Shown: piece by piece, positions 9,692 to 19,515 of the stretch
Numbering within the stretch: the stretch's first letter is position 1
Layout of the letters: every line of letters begins with the position of its first letter
Assembly: GCA_029056055.1 (NCBI GenBank)
Contig: JAIDCC010000068.1
Location: 1 to 45,418, forward strand
Origin: Duncaniella sp.
GTDB taxonomy: Bacteria > Bacteroidota > Bacteroidia > Bacteroidales > Muribaculaceae
Direction of reading: 5' to 3'
DNA length: 45,418 nucleotides
Notes under the pieces: generated by a model
Told to the model about the DNA's origin: nothing
The model's database searches: none
Seen by the model: the letters and a program-made list of their open reading frames with translations, nothing else
Made by a program: the position numbers and the translations under genes

Positions 9692-12600
9692 ATGGCAGAC
9701 ATTAAGGAAAAAACTCAGGCAGACGACAACGCCACCCCCCGCAGGCGCTCTCCGTGGAAGAAAGCACTCAAATGGTTCGGCATCACCCTCGCTACGATAG
9801 TGGTTCTGGCGGGTGTGGCCGTCACCGTGGCCGTGTCATATCTGAACCCTGAACGTCTGACCCCGCTCGTGGAGCGTCTGGCCAACGAAAACCTCCGTGC
9901 CGACGTCAAGCTCGGTCGCGCCGAACTGAGCTTCTGGAGCACATTCCCACGCCTCGTGGTGGAAATCGACACCCTGCGCGTGCGCACGGCGGCCTTCGAC
10001 TCGCTCCCCTCCGACGTGCGCGCCTCCCTTCCCGCCTATGCCGACTCGCTCCTCAGCCTCGACGGCCTCAAAGGCTCGCTTTCAATCCCCGCGCTGCTCA
10101 AAGGCGACATCGCCCTCGACTACATCACCCTGACCCGCCCCCGCGTCAACATCGTGCAGGCCACCCCCGACGTCTCCGGGCTCGACATCGTGCCCCCCGG
10201 CGACACCTCTTCCCCCGACGAACAGTCATCGTCATCGCTCCCCGACATTTCGATAGGCCGCTTCGAGATAGAAGGGGGTATGCCCGTGCGCTACACATCG
10301 CTCCCCGACACGATAGATGCTGCGGTCACCCTCTCGACCACCCGTCTCGAAGGCGAGGCGCAACCACGCTACGACATCGACGTGCAGGGTCTCACCTCGG
10401 CCTCACTCGCCTCCTTCAGTCTGCGCGACATCTCGGTGGGGCTCAAAGGCGAAATTAAATGGAGTCCGAAGACCCCCGCGCGCCTCGCGCTCGAACGCTT
10501 TCTCATCGGAGTCAACGACGTGCACCTGCTCGTCACCACCGAGGCCGATTTCGCCGCGTCGCCCACCGTCGAGACCCTGCGCCTTGAGCTTGAACCTGTG
10601 GCCGCCGCCTCGCTCCTCGGCCTCGTGCCCGACGACATGAAAGCCGAGGCCGCCCTCGACCGCCTCGACGCGCGATTCGACGTAGCGGCAACCGCCGAAC
10701 TCACCGCCCCCTTCCGCCTCGGCGTCGACTCGATTCCCTCGGCCGTAGTGACCCTTGACATCCCCGAAGGGAGCGCCGAGTATGACGGAATGCACCTCGA
10801 CAAATTCACCCTGCAAGCCAACGCCCGCATCGACGGCGCCGCCCCCGACCGCTCGGTAGTCACCATCGACAATCTCACCGCCATCGGCGAAGGCATAGGC
10901 GTCAACGTAGCCGCCACCGTCACCACGCCTCTCTCCGACCCCGCCGTGAAAGGGACGTTCAAGGGCGGACTGCGCGCGCAGCGCCTCCCGCGCTCGCTCT
11001 ACGACAACCTGCCCCTCACCGCCCAAGGCGACCTGAGAGCCGACTTCGACTTCAATCTGCGCCGCTCCTACCTGACGCGCGACAACTTCCACCGCATCAA
11101 GCTCGACGGCAGCGCTACGCTCAAGGGGCTGCACGTGGGCATGGAGGCGATGGGAATCGACGTGCGCGCCCGCGAAATCGAACTCAAACTGGGCACCTCC
11201 GGAAAATTCGTCACCGACGCGGCCACCGTAGACTCGCTGCTGACCGCCTCGCTCACCATCGACACCGTGGCCGCCGAACTGCCCGGCATGACACTGCGCG
11301 GCGCACGCCTCAAAGCGGGCGTCGGCATGAAAAACGTCGCCGCCTCGGCCGACACCACGCAAATTACCCCCATCGGAGGCCGCATCCTGGCCGACCGCGT
11401 CTATTTCTCCACCACGGCCGAAGACTCCATGCGCCTGCGTCTGCGCTCGGCCACCATCGCCGGCTCCGTGCGCCGCTACAAAGGCGACTCGCGCAAACCG
11501 CAGCTCTCGCTCAGCGTGGCCACCGACCGCGCCTTCTATGCCGACGAGACAGTCAAGGCCCTGCTCAACAAGGCCCTGCTCGCCGTCACCGTCCATCCCA
11601 CCATGCTCGCCAGACGCGACTCCGTCCGCCCCGACTCAGCCACTGTGGCTGCCCGCCGCGCAGCCCGAGCGCAGCGTCTGGCCGCCGATTCCGTAGCCAG
11701 AGCCGAGGGGCAGGTGCTCGACATGGGCGTCGACGGGTCGCTCGCCTCGCTCATGCGCAAATGGCGCGCCAAGGGCACACTCCGCGCCGACCGTCTCGGC
11801 ATCTTCACCCCCGTCTTTCCGCTGCGCACACGCCTCACCGACCTGCGCCTTGACTTCACGAGCGACTCGCTCAACCTGCGCGACACCCGCGTGCGTCTGG
11901 GGCGCAGCGCCTTCAAGGCCGACGGCTCAATCTCCAATCTGACGCGCGCCCTCACCTCGCGCTCCGGGCGGCAGCCGCTCCGTGCCAACCTCCGCCTCGA
12001 CGCCGACACCATCGACGTCAATCAGCTCACTGAAGCCATCTTCACAGGCGCCGCCTATGCCGAGCGCCACGGCGCGTCGGCATCTGTCACCGACCTTGAC
12101 AGCGACAACGAAAACGCCCTCGAATCCTCGGCCCTCCAGGCCGCGCAGACCGATTCGATGGCCCTCCTCGTGGTGCCCTCCAACATTGAGGCCGAGCTCG
12201 CCGTCACCGCGCGCGACATCATCTACAGCAATCTCGACTTCCACAAATTCCGCGGGTCGGTCAGCATCAACGAGGGCGCGATACGCCTCAACGGCCTCCG
12301 CGCCGCCTCCGACATCGGTTCAATCGACCTCACCGCTCTCTACTCGGCCCCGACGCGCCGCGACGCATCGTTTGCCTTCGGGCTCAATGTGGCCGACTTC
12401 CGTCTGGCGCAGTTCATGAGCCTCGTGCCGGCCGTCGACTCGGTGATGCCCCTGCTCAACGGCATTTCGGGGCGTGTCAACGCCAGCATGGCCGCCACCT
12501 CGCAAATCGACTCGGCCATGAACATCGAGCTTCCCACACTGCGCGCCGCCCTCAACATCCGCGGCGACTCGCTCGTGCTCATCGACGAAGACATCTACAA

Positions 12601-13093
12601 GAAAGTAGGCAAGTGGCTGCTGTTCAAGGACCGTCAGCGCAACGTCATCGACTCGATGCACGTCGAGATGATTATTGAAGACTCGCGCCTGCAACTCTTC
12701 CCCTTCATCTTCAACCTCGACCGCTACAAGCTGGGCGTGATGGGCAACAACGACCTCGCGCTCAACCTCAACTATCACGTTGCGGTGCTCAAATCGCCCA
12801 TCCCCTTCAAATTCGGCATCAACATCAAAGGCACTCCCGACAACATGAAGATACGTCTCGGCCGCGCGAAATTCAACGAGAAGAACATGCCGGCCAGTGT
12901 ACAGATAGCCGACACGACACGCATCAACCTGGTGCGCGAGATTTCAAACATCTTCCGCCGCGGCGTCAGGGGAGCCCGCGTAGGGCGCCTCGACCTGCGA
13001 CGCCCCGACTCGCCGGAGGCCACCCCCGAAAGCGCCGACACCATCTCGGCAGCCGACTCGCTCTATCTAAAACAACAAGGACTCGACATCTGA
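9692..13093 (+). CDS. AsmA-like inner membrane protein
   Basis: A large 1133-residue protein of the AsmA/DUF748-like group, thought to act in outer membrane homeostasis as bridge-like lipid transport proteins. It has a short basic cytoplasmic N-terminus (residues 1-28), one transmembrane helix at about 29-50 (FGITLATIVVLAGVAVTVAV), and a very long periplasmic part. The AsmA opening motif is visible just after the helix (NPERLTPLVERLANENLRADVKLGRAELSFW shortened here to its role: membrane anchor plus first beta element). The C-terminus (MNIELPTLRAALNIRGDS, then KSPIPFKFGINIKGTPD) resembles the AsmA C-terminal domain. The next gene, a HAD phosphatase, overlaps by one base. The exact substrate cannot be read from the sequence. 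Confidence 0.85.
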   Translation: MADIKEKTQADDNATPRRRSPWKKALKWFGITLATIVVLAGVAVTVAVSYLNPERLTPLVERLANENLRADVKLGRAELSFWSTFPRLVVEIDTLRVRTAAFDSLPSDVRASLPAYADSLLSLDGLKGSLSIPALLKGDIALDYITLTRPRVNIVQATPDVSGLDIVPPGDTSSPDEQSSSSLPDISIGRFEIEGGMPVRYTSLPDTIDAAVTLSTTRLEGEAQPRYDIDVQGLTSASLASFSLRDISVGLKGEIKWSPKTPARLALERFLIGVNDVHLLVTTEADFAASPTVETLRLELEPVAAASLLGLVPDDMKAEAALDRLDARFDVAATAELTAPFRLGVDSIPSAVVTLDIPEGSAEYDGMHLDKFTLQANARIDGAAPDRSVVTIDNLTAIGEGIGVNVAATVTTPLSDPAVKGTFKGGLRAQRLPRSLYDNLPLTAQGDLRADFDFNLRRSYLTRDNFHRIKLDGSATLKGLHVGMEAMGIDVRAREIELKLGTSGKFVTDAATVDSLLTASLTIDTVAAELPGMTLRGARLKAGVGMKNVAASADTTQITPIGGRILADRVYFSTTAEDSMRLRLRSATIAGSVRRYKGDSRKPQLSLSVATDRAFYADETVKALLNKALLAVTVHPTMLARRDSVRPDSATVAARRAARAQRLAADSVARAEGQVLDMGVDGSLASLMRKWRAKGTLRADRLGIFTPVFPLRTRLTDLRLDFTSDSLNLRDTRVRLGRSAFKADGSISNLTRALTSRSGRQPLRANLRLDADTIDVNQLTEAIFTGAAYAERHGASASVTDLDSDNENALESSALQAAQTDSMALLVVPSNIEAELAVTARDIIYSNLDFHKFRGSVSINEGAIRLNGLRAASDIGSIDLTALYSAPTRRDASFAFGLNVADFRLAQFMSLVPAVDSVMPLLNGISGRVNASMAATSQIDSAMNIELPTLRAALNIRGDSLVLIDEDIYKKVGKWLLFKDRQRNVIDSMHVEMIIEDSRLQLFPFIFNLDRYKLGVMGNNDLALNLNYHVAVLKSPIPFKFGINIKGTPDNMKIRLGRAKFNEKNMPASVQIADTTRINLVREISNIFRRGVRGARVGRLDLRRPDSPEATPESADTISAADSLYLKQQGLDI

Positions 13094-13854
13094 TGACTTT
13101 ACCACCCTTTACAGCCGACATACATCGCTTTCTGGAGCGCCACCACTATGAGCGCGTCACGCCGCGCGCGGCCCTCATCGACATGGACGGCACGCTCTAC
13201 GACTCGATGGTCAACCACACCGCCGCCTGGCACCGCCTGATTTCGGAACTCGGCATCGACTGCACGCGCGACGAATTCTACCTCTACGAAGGAGCCACGG
13301 GGCGAGCCACAATCAACCACCTCTTCCGCCGCGCCTACGGCCATGAGGCCACTCCCGACGAGGCCGATGCTCTCTACAAGCGCAAGACCGAATATTTCAA
13401 GGAGTTGCCTCCCGTCAAGGTGATGCCCGGAGCGCAGAAGATGGTCAGCGAGCTTCAGCGGATGGGGCTCACGACGGTGCTCGTCACCGGGTCGGGGCAA
13501 AACTCGGTCATCTCGCGGCTCGACACCGACTTCCCGGGAGCTTTCCCGGAACAGATGAGGGTGACGTCGCGCTCGGTGACCAACGGTAAGCCTCACCCCG
13601 AGCCTTACATCCGCGCAATGCAGATGGCCCGTGTCAGTCCCTCGGCCTCGATAGTCATCGAAAACGCCCCGCTCGGCTGCGAGGCGGGCGACCGCGCCGG
13701 AGCCTTCACCATAGGCGTCACCACCGGGCCGATTCCCGAAACGGCGCTCTACGAAGCTGGCGCAGCCATCGTGTTCAGCTCCATGCCGGCTCTGGCCGAA
13801 GCCCTGCCGGTGCTGCTCCTCGCGCTCTTCACCACCTCACGTCAGAAATCCTGA
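13093..13854 (+). CDS. HAD-superfamily hydrolase (beta-phosphoglucomutase/phosphatase-like)
   Basis: A 253-residue soluble haloacid-dehalogenase-type phosphatase or phosphomutase. Motif I is LIDMDGTLYDS with the nucleophile Asp30 and acid/base Asp32. Motif II is LVTGSG, motif III is the Lys in NGKPHPEPYI, and motif IV is VIENAPLGCEAGDRAG. The helical insertion after motif I marks a subfamily I cap, as in beta-phosphoglucomutase and sugar-phosphate phosphatases. The start overlaps the AsmA-like stop by one base (TGATG). The his operon follows 44 bases later, but the histidinol-phosphatase is supplied by hisB, so a role in histidine synthesis is not needed. Confidence 0.88.
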   Translation: MTLPPFTADIHRFLERHHYERVTPRAALIDMDGTLYDSMVNHTAAWHRLISELGIDCTRDEFYLYEGATGRATINHLFRRAYGHEATPDEADALYKRKTEYFKELPPVKVMPGAQKMVSELQRMGLTTVLVTGSGQNSVISRLDTDFPGAFPEQMRVTSRSVTNGKPHPEPYIRAMQMARVSPSASIVIENAPLGCEAGDRAGAFTIGVTTGPIPETALYEAGAAIVFSSMPALAEALPVLLLALFTTSRQKS

Positions 13855-13898
13855 AAATTTCACATACTACACACTTACACATAATACGATAATCACAT

Positions 13899-14750
13899 AT
13901 GCTTAAAATCGCTATTCAGGCCAAAGGGCGCCTCAACGAAGAATGTGTCTCTCTGCTCGCCGACGCCGGCATCAAAGCCTCGTCGGGTTCGCGCCGCCTC
14001 ATCTCGCAGGCCAAAGGCTTCCCGATGGAAATCCTCTACCTGCGCGACGACGACATTCCCCAGGCCGTGGCCATGGGGGTGGCCGACATCGGCATAGTCG
14101 GTCAGAACGAAGTAGCCGAGAAGAGCCTCGACGTCGAAGAGGTGATGCCCCTCGGCTTCGGCGCGTGCCGCATTTCGATAGCCGTGCCTCGCGATGCCGA
14201 CTACACCGGCCCCGGGTGGCTCGCAGGCCGCCGCATCGCCACGAGCTATCCCGTCATCCTGCGCCGCTGGCTCGACGAGCAGGGCGTCGAGGCTGAAATC
14301 CACGAGATTGCCGGGTCGGTGGAGATAGCTCCCGCAGTCGGAATGGCCGACGCCATCTTCGACATCGTTTCGTCGGGCGGCACGCTCATTCAGAACGGTC
14401 TGCGCGAGGTCGAGAAGGTGTTTCCCTCGGAGGCCGTGCTCATCAGCCGCCCCGACCTCGACGAAGAGCGCCGCGGGGAGCTCGACACGCTTTGCTTCCG
14501 CTTCAAGTCGATTCTCGACTCGCGCGGCATGAAATACGTGCTCATGAACATCCCCGAGAGTGCCGTCGAAGCCGCCGTGGCCATCCTGCCCGCCATGAAA
14601 AGCCCCACGCTGCTGCCCCTCACCCTCGAGGGCTGGTATTCGCTCCACGTCGTAATCTCCGAAGACCATCTCTGGGAGAAAATCCGCCAGCTCAAGGAAA
14701 TCGGGGCCGAAGACATCCTCGTGCTCGCCCTCGAAAACATCATACGCTAA
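13899..14750 (+). CDS. hisG: ATP phosphoribosyltransferase, long form
   Basis: First step of histidine synthesis: condenses ATP with PRPP. The 283-residue length marks the long form, with a C-terminal regulatory ACT-like domain (about 205-283, including KYVLMNIPESAVEAAVAILP), so no HisZ is needed and feedback inhibition by histidine is expected. The N-terminus MLKIAIQAKGRLNEEC, the ADIGIVGQNEV segment and the PRPP-binding loop DIVSSGGTLIQNGL are typical. The gene opens a compact his operon. No TAnnTTTG element is visible in the 44 bases before it, so it may be read from the AsmA-like promoter or a diverged one. Confidence 0.97.
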   Translation: MLKIAIQAKGRLNEECVSLLADAGIKASSGSRRLISQAKGFPMEILYLRDDDIPQAVAMGVADIGIVGQNEVAEKSLDVEEVMPLGFGACRISIAVPRDADYTGPGWLAGRRIATSYPVILRRWLDEQGVEAEIHEIAGSVEIAPAVGMADAIFDIVSSGGTLIQNGLREVEKVFPSEAVLISRPDLDEERRGELDTLCFRFKSILDSRGMKYVLMNIPESAVEAAVAILPAMKSPTLLPLTLEGWYSLHVVISEDHLWEKIRQLKEIGAEDILVLALENIIR

Positions 14751-14791
14751 CGCAGTCTCCATCCCCCCAAATCCAAACTCTTCCTTCCGAA

Positions 14792-16093
14792 ATGGACCTC
14801 ATAGTCAATCCCCCGCGCGAGCAATGGCCCGACCTCTGCCGCCGCAACATCCCCGCCGACGATGCCGACGTCAGTCGCGCCGTCGAAGAAATCGTCGGGC
14901 GTGTGGCCCGCGAGGGCGATGCCGCGCTGCGCGACTACGCCCGCCGCTTTGACGGCGTGGAGCTTGCCGACCTCCGCGTAAGCTCTGCCGAAATCGAGGC
15001 GGCCGCCGACGCGGTAGCCGCCGACGTGAAAGCCGCCATCGAGCGCGCCGCCGCCAACATCGAAGCCTTCCACGCCGCACAGCTTCCCCGCGAAATCACC
15101 GTCGAGACGATGCCCGGAGTGGTGTGCTCGCAGCGCCCCGTGCCCCTGCGCCGCGTCGGGCTCTACATCCCCGGAGGCCGCGCGCCTCTCTTTTCCACGG
15201 TGCTGATGCTCGCCATCCCCGCTCGCATTGCCGGCTGCCGCGACGTAGTGCTCTTCACCCCCCGCGGCCCCGAGGGCATCAAGGCGGAAATTCTTTATGC
15301 CGCCCGTGTGGCCGGAGTCGACACCGTCTATGCCGTGGGCGGCGCGCAGGCCATCGCCGCCATGGCCTACGGCACCGAGTCAATCCTCCGCGTCGACAAG
15401 ATTTTCGGTCCCGGCAACCGTTTCGTCACCAAGGCCAAACAGCTCGTCTCGACGGTCTGCTCCATCGACATGCCCGCCGGGCCGAGCGAGGTGATGATAC
15501 TCGCCGACTCCTCGGCGCGCCCCGACTTCGTGGCCGCCGACATGCTCTCGCAGGCCGAGCATGGACCCGACTCGCAGGCCATGGCCGTGGTGAGCGACGC
15601 CGGAATTGCCCGTGAAGTGGCCGGCGAGGTCGAGAGTCAGATGCAGCGCCTTTCCGAAGCGCGCCGCGCCTCGGTGAGCGGGTCGCTTTCGAAGAGCCGC
15701 ATCATCGTGCTCGGCTCGCGTCGAGAGATGCTTGAGTTTGCCGACCTCTACGGAGCCGAACACCTCATCATCTCGCTCGACGACGCCGACGAGGCCGCCG
15801 CGGCCATCAGTGCCGCCGGGAGCATCTTCCTCGGCAACTTCTCGCCCGAGAGTGCCGGCGACTATGCGTCGGGCACCAACCACACCCTCCCCACCGGCGG
15901 CTGGGCCCGCTCGCTGCCGGGGGTCAACGTCGACAGTTTCATTCACAAAATCACCTGCCAGCGGCTGTCGCGCGACGGTCTTGCCTCGCTCGCTCCCACC
16001 ATCACCGCCATGGCCCGCGCCGAGGGACTCGACGCCCACGCCGCCGCTGTCACAATACGCCTCAAAGATGATGATGATCTCACGCAAGCATGA
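14792..16093 (+). CDS. hisD: Histidinol dehydrogenase
   Basis: Last two oxidations, histidinol to histidine, NAD-dependent with zinc. The 433-residue protein shows RVGLYIPGGRAPLFSTVLM, the NAD site YAVGGAQAIAAMAYGT, KIFGPGNRFVTKAK, the IDMPAGPSEV segment, AEHGPDSQA, and the catalytic LPTGGWARSLPGVNVDSF with the expected His earlier in TNHTLPT. The frame is open upstream inside hisG, but ATG 14792 gives the family N-terminus and a 41-base gap after hisG. It overlaps hisC. Confidence 0.97.
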   Translation: MDLIVNPPREQWPDLCRRNIPADDADVSRAVEEIVGRVAREGDAALRDYARRFDGVELADLRVSSAEIEAAADAVAADVKAAIERAAANIEAFHAAQLPREITVETMPGVVCSQRPVPLRRVGLYIPGGRAPLFSTVLMLAIPARIAGCRDVVLFTPRGPEGIKAEILYAARVAGVDTVYAVGGAQAIAAMAYGTESILRVDKIFGPGNRFVTKAKQLVSTVCSIDMPAGPSEVMILADSSARPDFVAADMLSQAEHGPDSQAMAVVSDAGIAREVAGEVESQMQRLSEARRASVSGSLSKSRIIVLGSRREMLEFADLYGAEHLIISLDDADEAAAAISAAGSIFLGNFSPESAGDYASGTNHTLPTGGWARSLPGVNVDSFIHKITCQRLSRDGLASLAPTITAMARAEGLDAHAAAVTIRLKDDDDLTQA

Positions 16094-17123
16094 CCCTCTC
16101 GACTACGTGCGCCCCAACATCCGTGCCCTCAAGCCCTACTCGACGGCGCGCGACGAGTTCAAGGGGGGCGACATTTCCATCTGGCTCGACGCCAACGAGA
16201 GTCCCTATCCCGACACCGGGCTCAACCGCTATCCCGACCCGCGCCACCGCCGCCTGAAGCAAGCCATCGGGCGGCTGAAGGGTGTCGCGCCCGACTGTGT
16301 GTTCATCGGCGGCGCCGGCTCCGACGAGGCCATCGACCTTGTCTATCGCATCTTCTGCGTCCCCGGCCGCGACAACGTCGTAGCAGCCGCCCCGACCTAC
16401 GGCGTCTACGCCGTGGCCGCCGATATCAACGACGTCGAGTATCGCGAAGTGGCGCCCGACACCGACCTCACCTACACCGCCGCCGACCTCCTCGCCGCCA
16501 CCGACTCCCTCACAAAAGTCATCTGGATTTGTTCGCCCGACAATCCTACCGGCATCTCGCTCCCCCTCTCCGAAATCGAGATCGTGGCGCGCGAGTTTGA
16601 CGGCATCGTGGCCGTCGACGAGGCCTACATCGACTTCTCGACGCAGCCCTCCGCGCTCACCCTCCTCGCGCGCTACCCCAATCTCATCGTGCTCCAGACC
16701 TTCTCGAAGGCACGCGGCATGGCCTCGCTGCGCATAGGCATGGCCTTTGCCACGCCCTCCATCGCGGCCATCTTCGCCAACGTCAAGTATCCCTACAACA
16801 TCAACGGCCCCACGCAGGAGCGGCTCCTCGCGATGATTGACCGCGACATCACCGCCCAAGTGGCCGAAATCCGTGAGCAGCGCGAGTGGTTGCGCGGCAG
16901 CCTCGACGCTCTCAGTTGCGTCGAAAAGGTCTATCCGTCCGACGCCAATTTCCTGCTCGTGAAGTTCGACGATGCCGACAAGGTCTACGACTACCTCGTC
17001 TCGCAGGGCATACTCGTCAGAAACCGCAACCGCGTGGCACATTGCCGCGGCTGCCTGCGCATCACCGTGGGCACGCCCGACGAAAACCATGCCCTTGTCA
17101 ACGCTCTCAAACGCATTCTCTGA
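16074..17123 (+). CDS. hisC: Histidinol-phosphate aminotransferase
   Basis: A PLP-dependent transaminase converting imidazole-acetol phosphate to histidinol phosphate. The 349-residue protein has the family opening [13 protein letters not shown], the substrate site LDANESPYP at 39-47, SPDNPTG at 154-160, DEAYIDF at 182-188, and the PLP lysine Lys212 in [14 protein letters not shown]. Three consecutive in-frame ATG codons at 16068, 16071 and 16074 could start it; I list the last, and any of them overlaps hisD by 20-26 bases. The stop overlaps the hisB start by one base. Confidence 0.95.
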   Translation: MISRKHDPLDYVRPNIRALKPYSTARDEFKGGDISIWLDANESPYPDTGLNRYPDPRHRRLKQAIGRLKGVAPDCVFIGGAGSDEAIDLVYRIFCVPGRDNVVAAAPTYGVYAVAADINDVEYREVAPDTDLTYTAADLLAATDSLTKVIWICSPDNPTGISLPLSEIEIVAREFDGIVAVDEAYIDFSTQPSALTLLARYPNLIVLQTFSKARGMASLRIGMAFATPSIAAIFANVKYPYNINGPTQERLLAMIDRDITAQVAEIREQREWLRGSLDALSCVEKVYPSDANFLLVKFDDADKVYDYLVSQGILVRNRNRVAHCRGCLRITVGTPDENHALVNALKRIL

Positions 17124-18193
17124 TGTCACGCAAAGCTCTTTTCATCGACCGCGACGGCACAATCATAGCCGAACCCGCCGACGAGCAGATTGACTCGCTC
17201 GAAAAACTTTCGTTTGTCCCCGGTGCAATCTCGGCGCTCCGCGCTCTCTCGGGGCGCGGGTTCTCGCTCGTCATGGTCAGCAATCAGGATGGCCTCGGCA
17301 CACCATCATTTCCCGAGGAGACCTTCTGGCCCGCCCACAACAAGATGCTCGAAACCTTGCGGGGCGAGGGGGTGGAGTTTGACGAAATCCTCATCGACCG
17401 CTCCTTTCCCGCCGACAACGCTCCCACGCGCAAACCTCGCACCGGGATGCTCACCGCCTACATGGACGGCTCCTACGACCTGGGCGCCTCCTACGTCATC
17501 GGCGACCGCGACACCGACGTCGAGCTGGCGCGCAATCTCGGTGCCATTCCGTTGCGCATCGGTGGCCCCGACGGGCTGACCTGGGCCGAAATCACCGACC
17601 GCATTCTCGCCGGTGCGCCGCGCCGCGCCACGGTGGAACGCCGCACGGCCGAGACCGACATCCGTGTCAGCGTCGACCTCGACGGCTCGGGCAGCTCCAT
17701 CTCCACCGGCCTTCACTTCTTCGACCACATGCTCTCGCAGATTCCCCACCACGGCGGGATGCGCGTCGACATAGCCTGCCGCGGCGACCTCGAAGTAGAC
17801 GAGCACCACACCATCGAGGATGTCGGCATTGCCCTCGGCGAGGCTCTCGCGCTCGCTCTGGGCGACAAGCGCGGCATCGAACGCTACGGGTTCACTCTCC
17901 CTATGGACGAGAGTCGCGCCACGGTGCTCATCGACCTCGGCGGGCGCATCGACTTCGCCTGGGATGTCCGTTTCACGCGCGAATACGTCGGCGACACTCC
18001 CACCGAGATGTTCTCCCACTTCTTCAAGAGCCTCGCCGCCGGTCTGCGCGCCAACATCCACGTCTACGCCGCGGGCGAAAACAATCACCACATCGCCGAA
18101 GGGGTGTTCAAGGCCTTTGCCCGCGCGCTGCGCCAGGCCGTGCGCCGCACTCCGTTCGTCACCACTCTTCCATCTTCTAAAGGCACGTTATGA
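17123..18193 (+). CDS. hisB: Bifunctional histidinol-phosphatase / imidazoleglycerol-phosphate dehydratase
   Basis: Carries out two steps of histidine synthesis. Residues 1 to about 165 are a HAD phosphatase (FIDRDGTI with Asp9/Asp11, SNQDGLG, and [10 protein letters not shown]). Residues from about 168 are the IGP dehydratase ([52 protein letters not shown]) with the paired manganese-binding histidine motifs. The total of 356 residues matches the fused enterobacterial-type HisB. ATG 17123 overlaps the hisC stop, and its own stop overlaps hisH by four bases. Confidence 0.97.
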   Translation: MSRKALFIDRDGTIIAEPADEQIDSLEKLSFVPGAISALRALSGRGFSLVMVSNQDGLGTPSFPEETFWPAHNKMLETLRGEGVEFDEILIDRSFPADNAPTRKPRTGMLTAYMDGSYDLGASYVIGDRDTDVELARNLGAIPLRIGGPDGLTWAEITDRILAGAPRRATVERRTAETDIRVSVDLDGSGSSISTGLHFFDHMLSQIPHHGGMRVDIACRGDLEVDEHHTIEDVGIALGEALALALGDKRGIERYGFTLPMDESRATVLIDLGGRIDFAWDVRFTREYVGDTPTEMFSHFFKSLAAGLRANIHVYAAGENNHHIAEGVFKAFARALRQAVRRTPFVTTLPSSKGTL

Positions 18194-18786
18194 TAGCTGT
18201 AATCGACTATAGCACAGGTAATCTCCACTCCGTAGGCAACGCCCTCTCGCGCCTCGGAGCCGAATGGACCCTCACCGCCGACCCCGCCGCGATACATGCC
18301 GCCTCCCACGTCATCCTCCCCGGCGTCGGTCATGCCGGCGAGGCGATAGCCCGACTGCGCGAGCGCGGCCTCGACAGCGTCATCCGCGACCTCCGCCACC
18401 CCGTGCTCGGCATCTGCGTGGGCATGCAGGCTCTCTGCCGTCACACCGCCGAGGGCGACGCCGAAGGGCTCGGCATCTTCGACGCCCGCGTGCGCCGCTT
18501 CGAGCCGCGGTCGGAGGCCGACAAGGTGCCTGTCATGGGCTGGGCGCCCATTGCCAACCTCGAAAGCAAGCTCTTCACCGGCATCAGCGGCGGCGAGTTT
18601 GTCTATTTCGTCCATTCCTACTACGCCCATCTCTGCCCCGACACCATCGCCACCTCGCGCTTCGGCACGGAGGGCATGATGTATAGCGCGGCGCTTAAGT
18701 ATGAAAATTTCTATGCCACTCAGTTCCACCCCGAGAAGAGTGGCGACGTCGGCAGCCGCATCCTCGCTAATTTCCTCAACCTCTGA
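18190..18786 (+). CDS. hisH: Imidazole glycerol phosphate synthase, glutaminase subunit
   Basis: Hydrolyses glutamine and passes ammonia to HisF. The 198-residue class I glutamine amidotransferase has the catalytic triad Cys76 (LGICVGMQ), His180 and Glu182 (QFHPEKSG). The N-terminal [16 protein letters not shown] and the LPGVGHAG oxyanion segment are typical. It overlaps hisB by ATGA and precedes hisA by three bases. Confidence 0.97.
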   Translation: MIAVIDYSTGNLHSVGNALSRLGAEWTLTADPAAIHAASHVILPGVGHAGEAIARLRERGLDSVIRDLRHPVLGICVGMQALCRHTAEGDAEGLGIFDARVRRFEPRSEADKVPVMGWAPIANLESKLFTGISGGEFVYFVHSYYAHLCPDTIATSRFGTEGMMYSAALKYENFYATQFHPEKSGDVGSRILANFLNL

Positions 18787-18789
18787 CGC

Positions 18790-19515
18790 ATGATTACAGT
18801 TATCCCTGCTATTGACATTATCGACGGCAAGTGTGTGCGCCTCACGCGCGGCGACTATGACCGTCAGACCACCTACGACGCGTCGCCCGCCGAAATGGTG
18901 CGCCGATACGTCGACGCCGGTCTCGGCTACATCCATGCCGTCGACCTCTCGGGGGCGCGCCTCGGTAGGCCCGACGCCCTGCGCTCGCTCGAGGCGATGG
19001 CTTCGGTCGACGGCGCCCGCATCGAGTGGGGCGGCGGGCTGAAGTCCATGGCCGACATGCGCGACGCTTTCAACGCCGGCGCCTCCGTGGCCGTGGCCGG
19101 AAGTGTGGCTGTCAAGGCTCCCGACCTCTTCGCCGAGTGGCTCCGCACCTACGGGGGCGCGCGCATCACCCTCGGCGCCGACTTGCGCGAGGGGCGCGTC
19201 AGCGTCAGCGGCTGGACCCGCGACGAAGACATCACGGCCCTGCAGTTGGCCGAGCGTTTCATCCCCGACGGCCTGAGCCGCCTCATCGTCACCGACATCG
19301 CCTGCGACGGTATGCTTCAGGGCCCGTCGTTCAGCCTCTACACCTCCCTCATCGCCTCTCTCCCCGAGGGTATGGTGGTCTGCGCGTCGGGTGGCATCTC
19401 CGGCCTGGCCGACATTGAGCGGCTCGACGCCGACGGCGTGCCCGAAGTAATCGTCGGAAAGGCCATCTACGAGGGGCGCATCACTCTTAAGGAACTTGAA
19501 CGCTATGGTAAGTAA
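18790..19515 (+). CDS. hisA: ProFAR isomerase
   Basis: Isomerises ProFAR to PRFAR on a beta/alpha barrel. The 241-residue protein has the half-barrel motifs AIDIIDGKCVRL with the catalytic Asp near residue 8, VDLSGA, WGGGLKS in place of the more usual GGGI phosphate loop, and TDIACDGMLQGPS with the second Asp. Its stop lies 11 bases inside hisF, a strong translational coupling. Confidence 0.96.
   Translation: MITVIPAIDIIDGKCVRLTRGDYDRQTTYDASPAEMVRRYVDAGLGYIHAVDLSGARLGRPDALRSLEAMASVDGARIEWGGGLKSMADMRDAFNAGASVAVAGSVAVKAPDLFAEWLRTYGGARITLGADLREGRVSVSGWTRDEDITALQLAERFIPDGLSRLIVTDIACDGMLQGPSFSLYTSLIASLPEGMVVCASGGISGLADIERLDADGVPEVIVGKAIYEGRITLKELERYGK

Noticed and set aside
10403-11596. 397-codon minus-strand frame inside the AsmA-like gene
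   Set aside because: Glycine-, valine- and aspartate-rich shadow frame with no signal peptide or domain.
13855-13898. Histidine attenuator before hisG
   Set aside because: The 44 bases have no His-codon leader peptide and no alternating hairpins.
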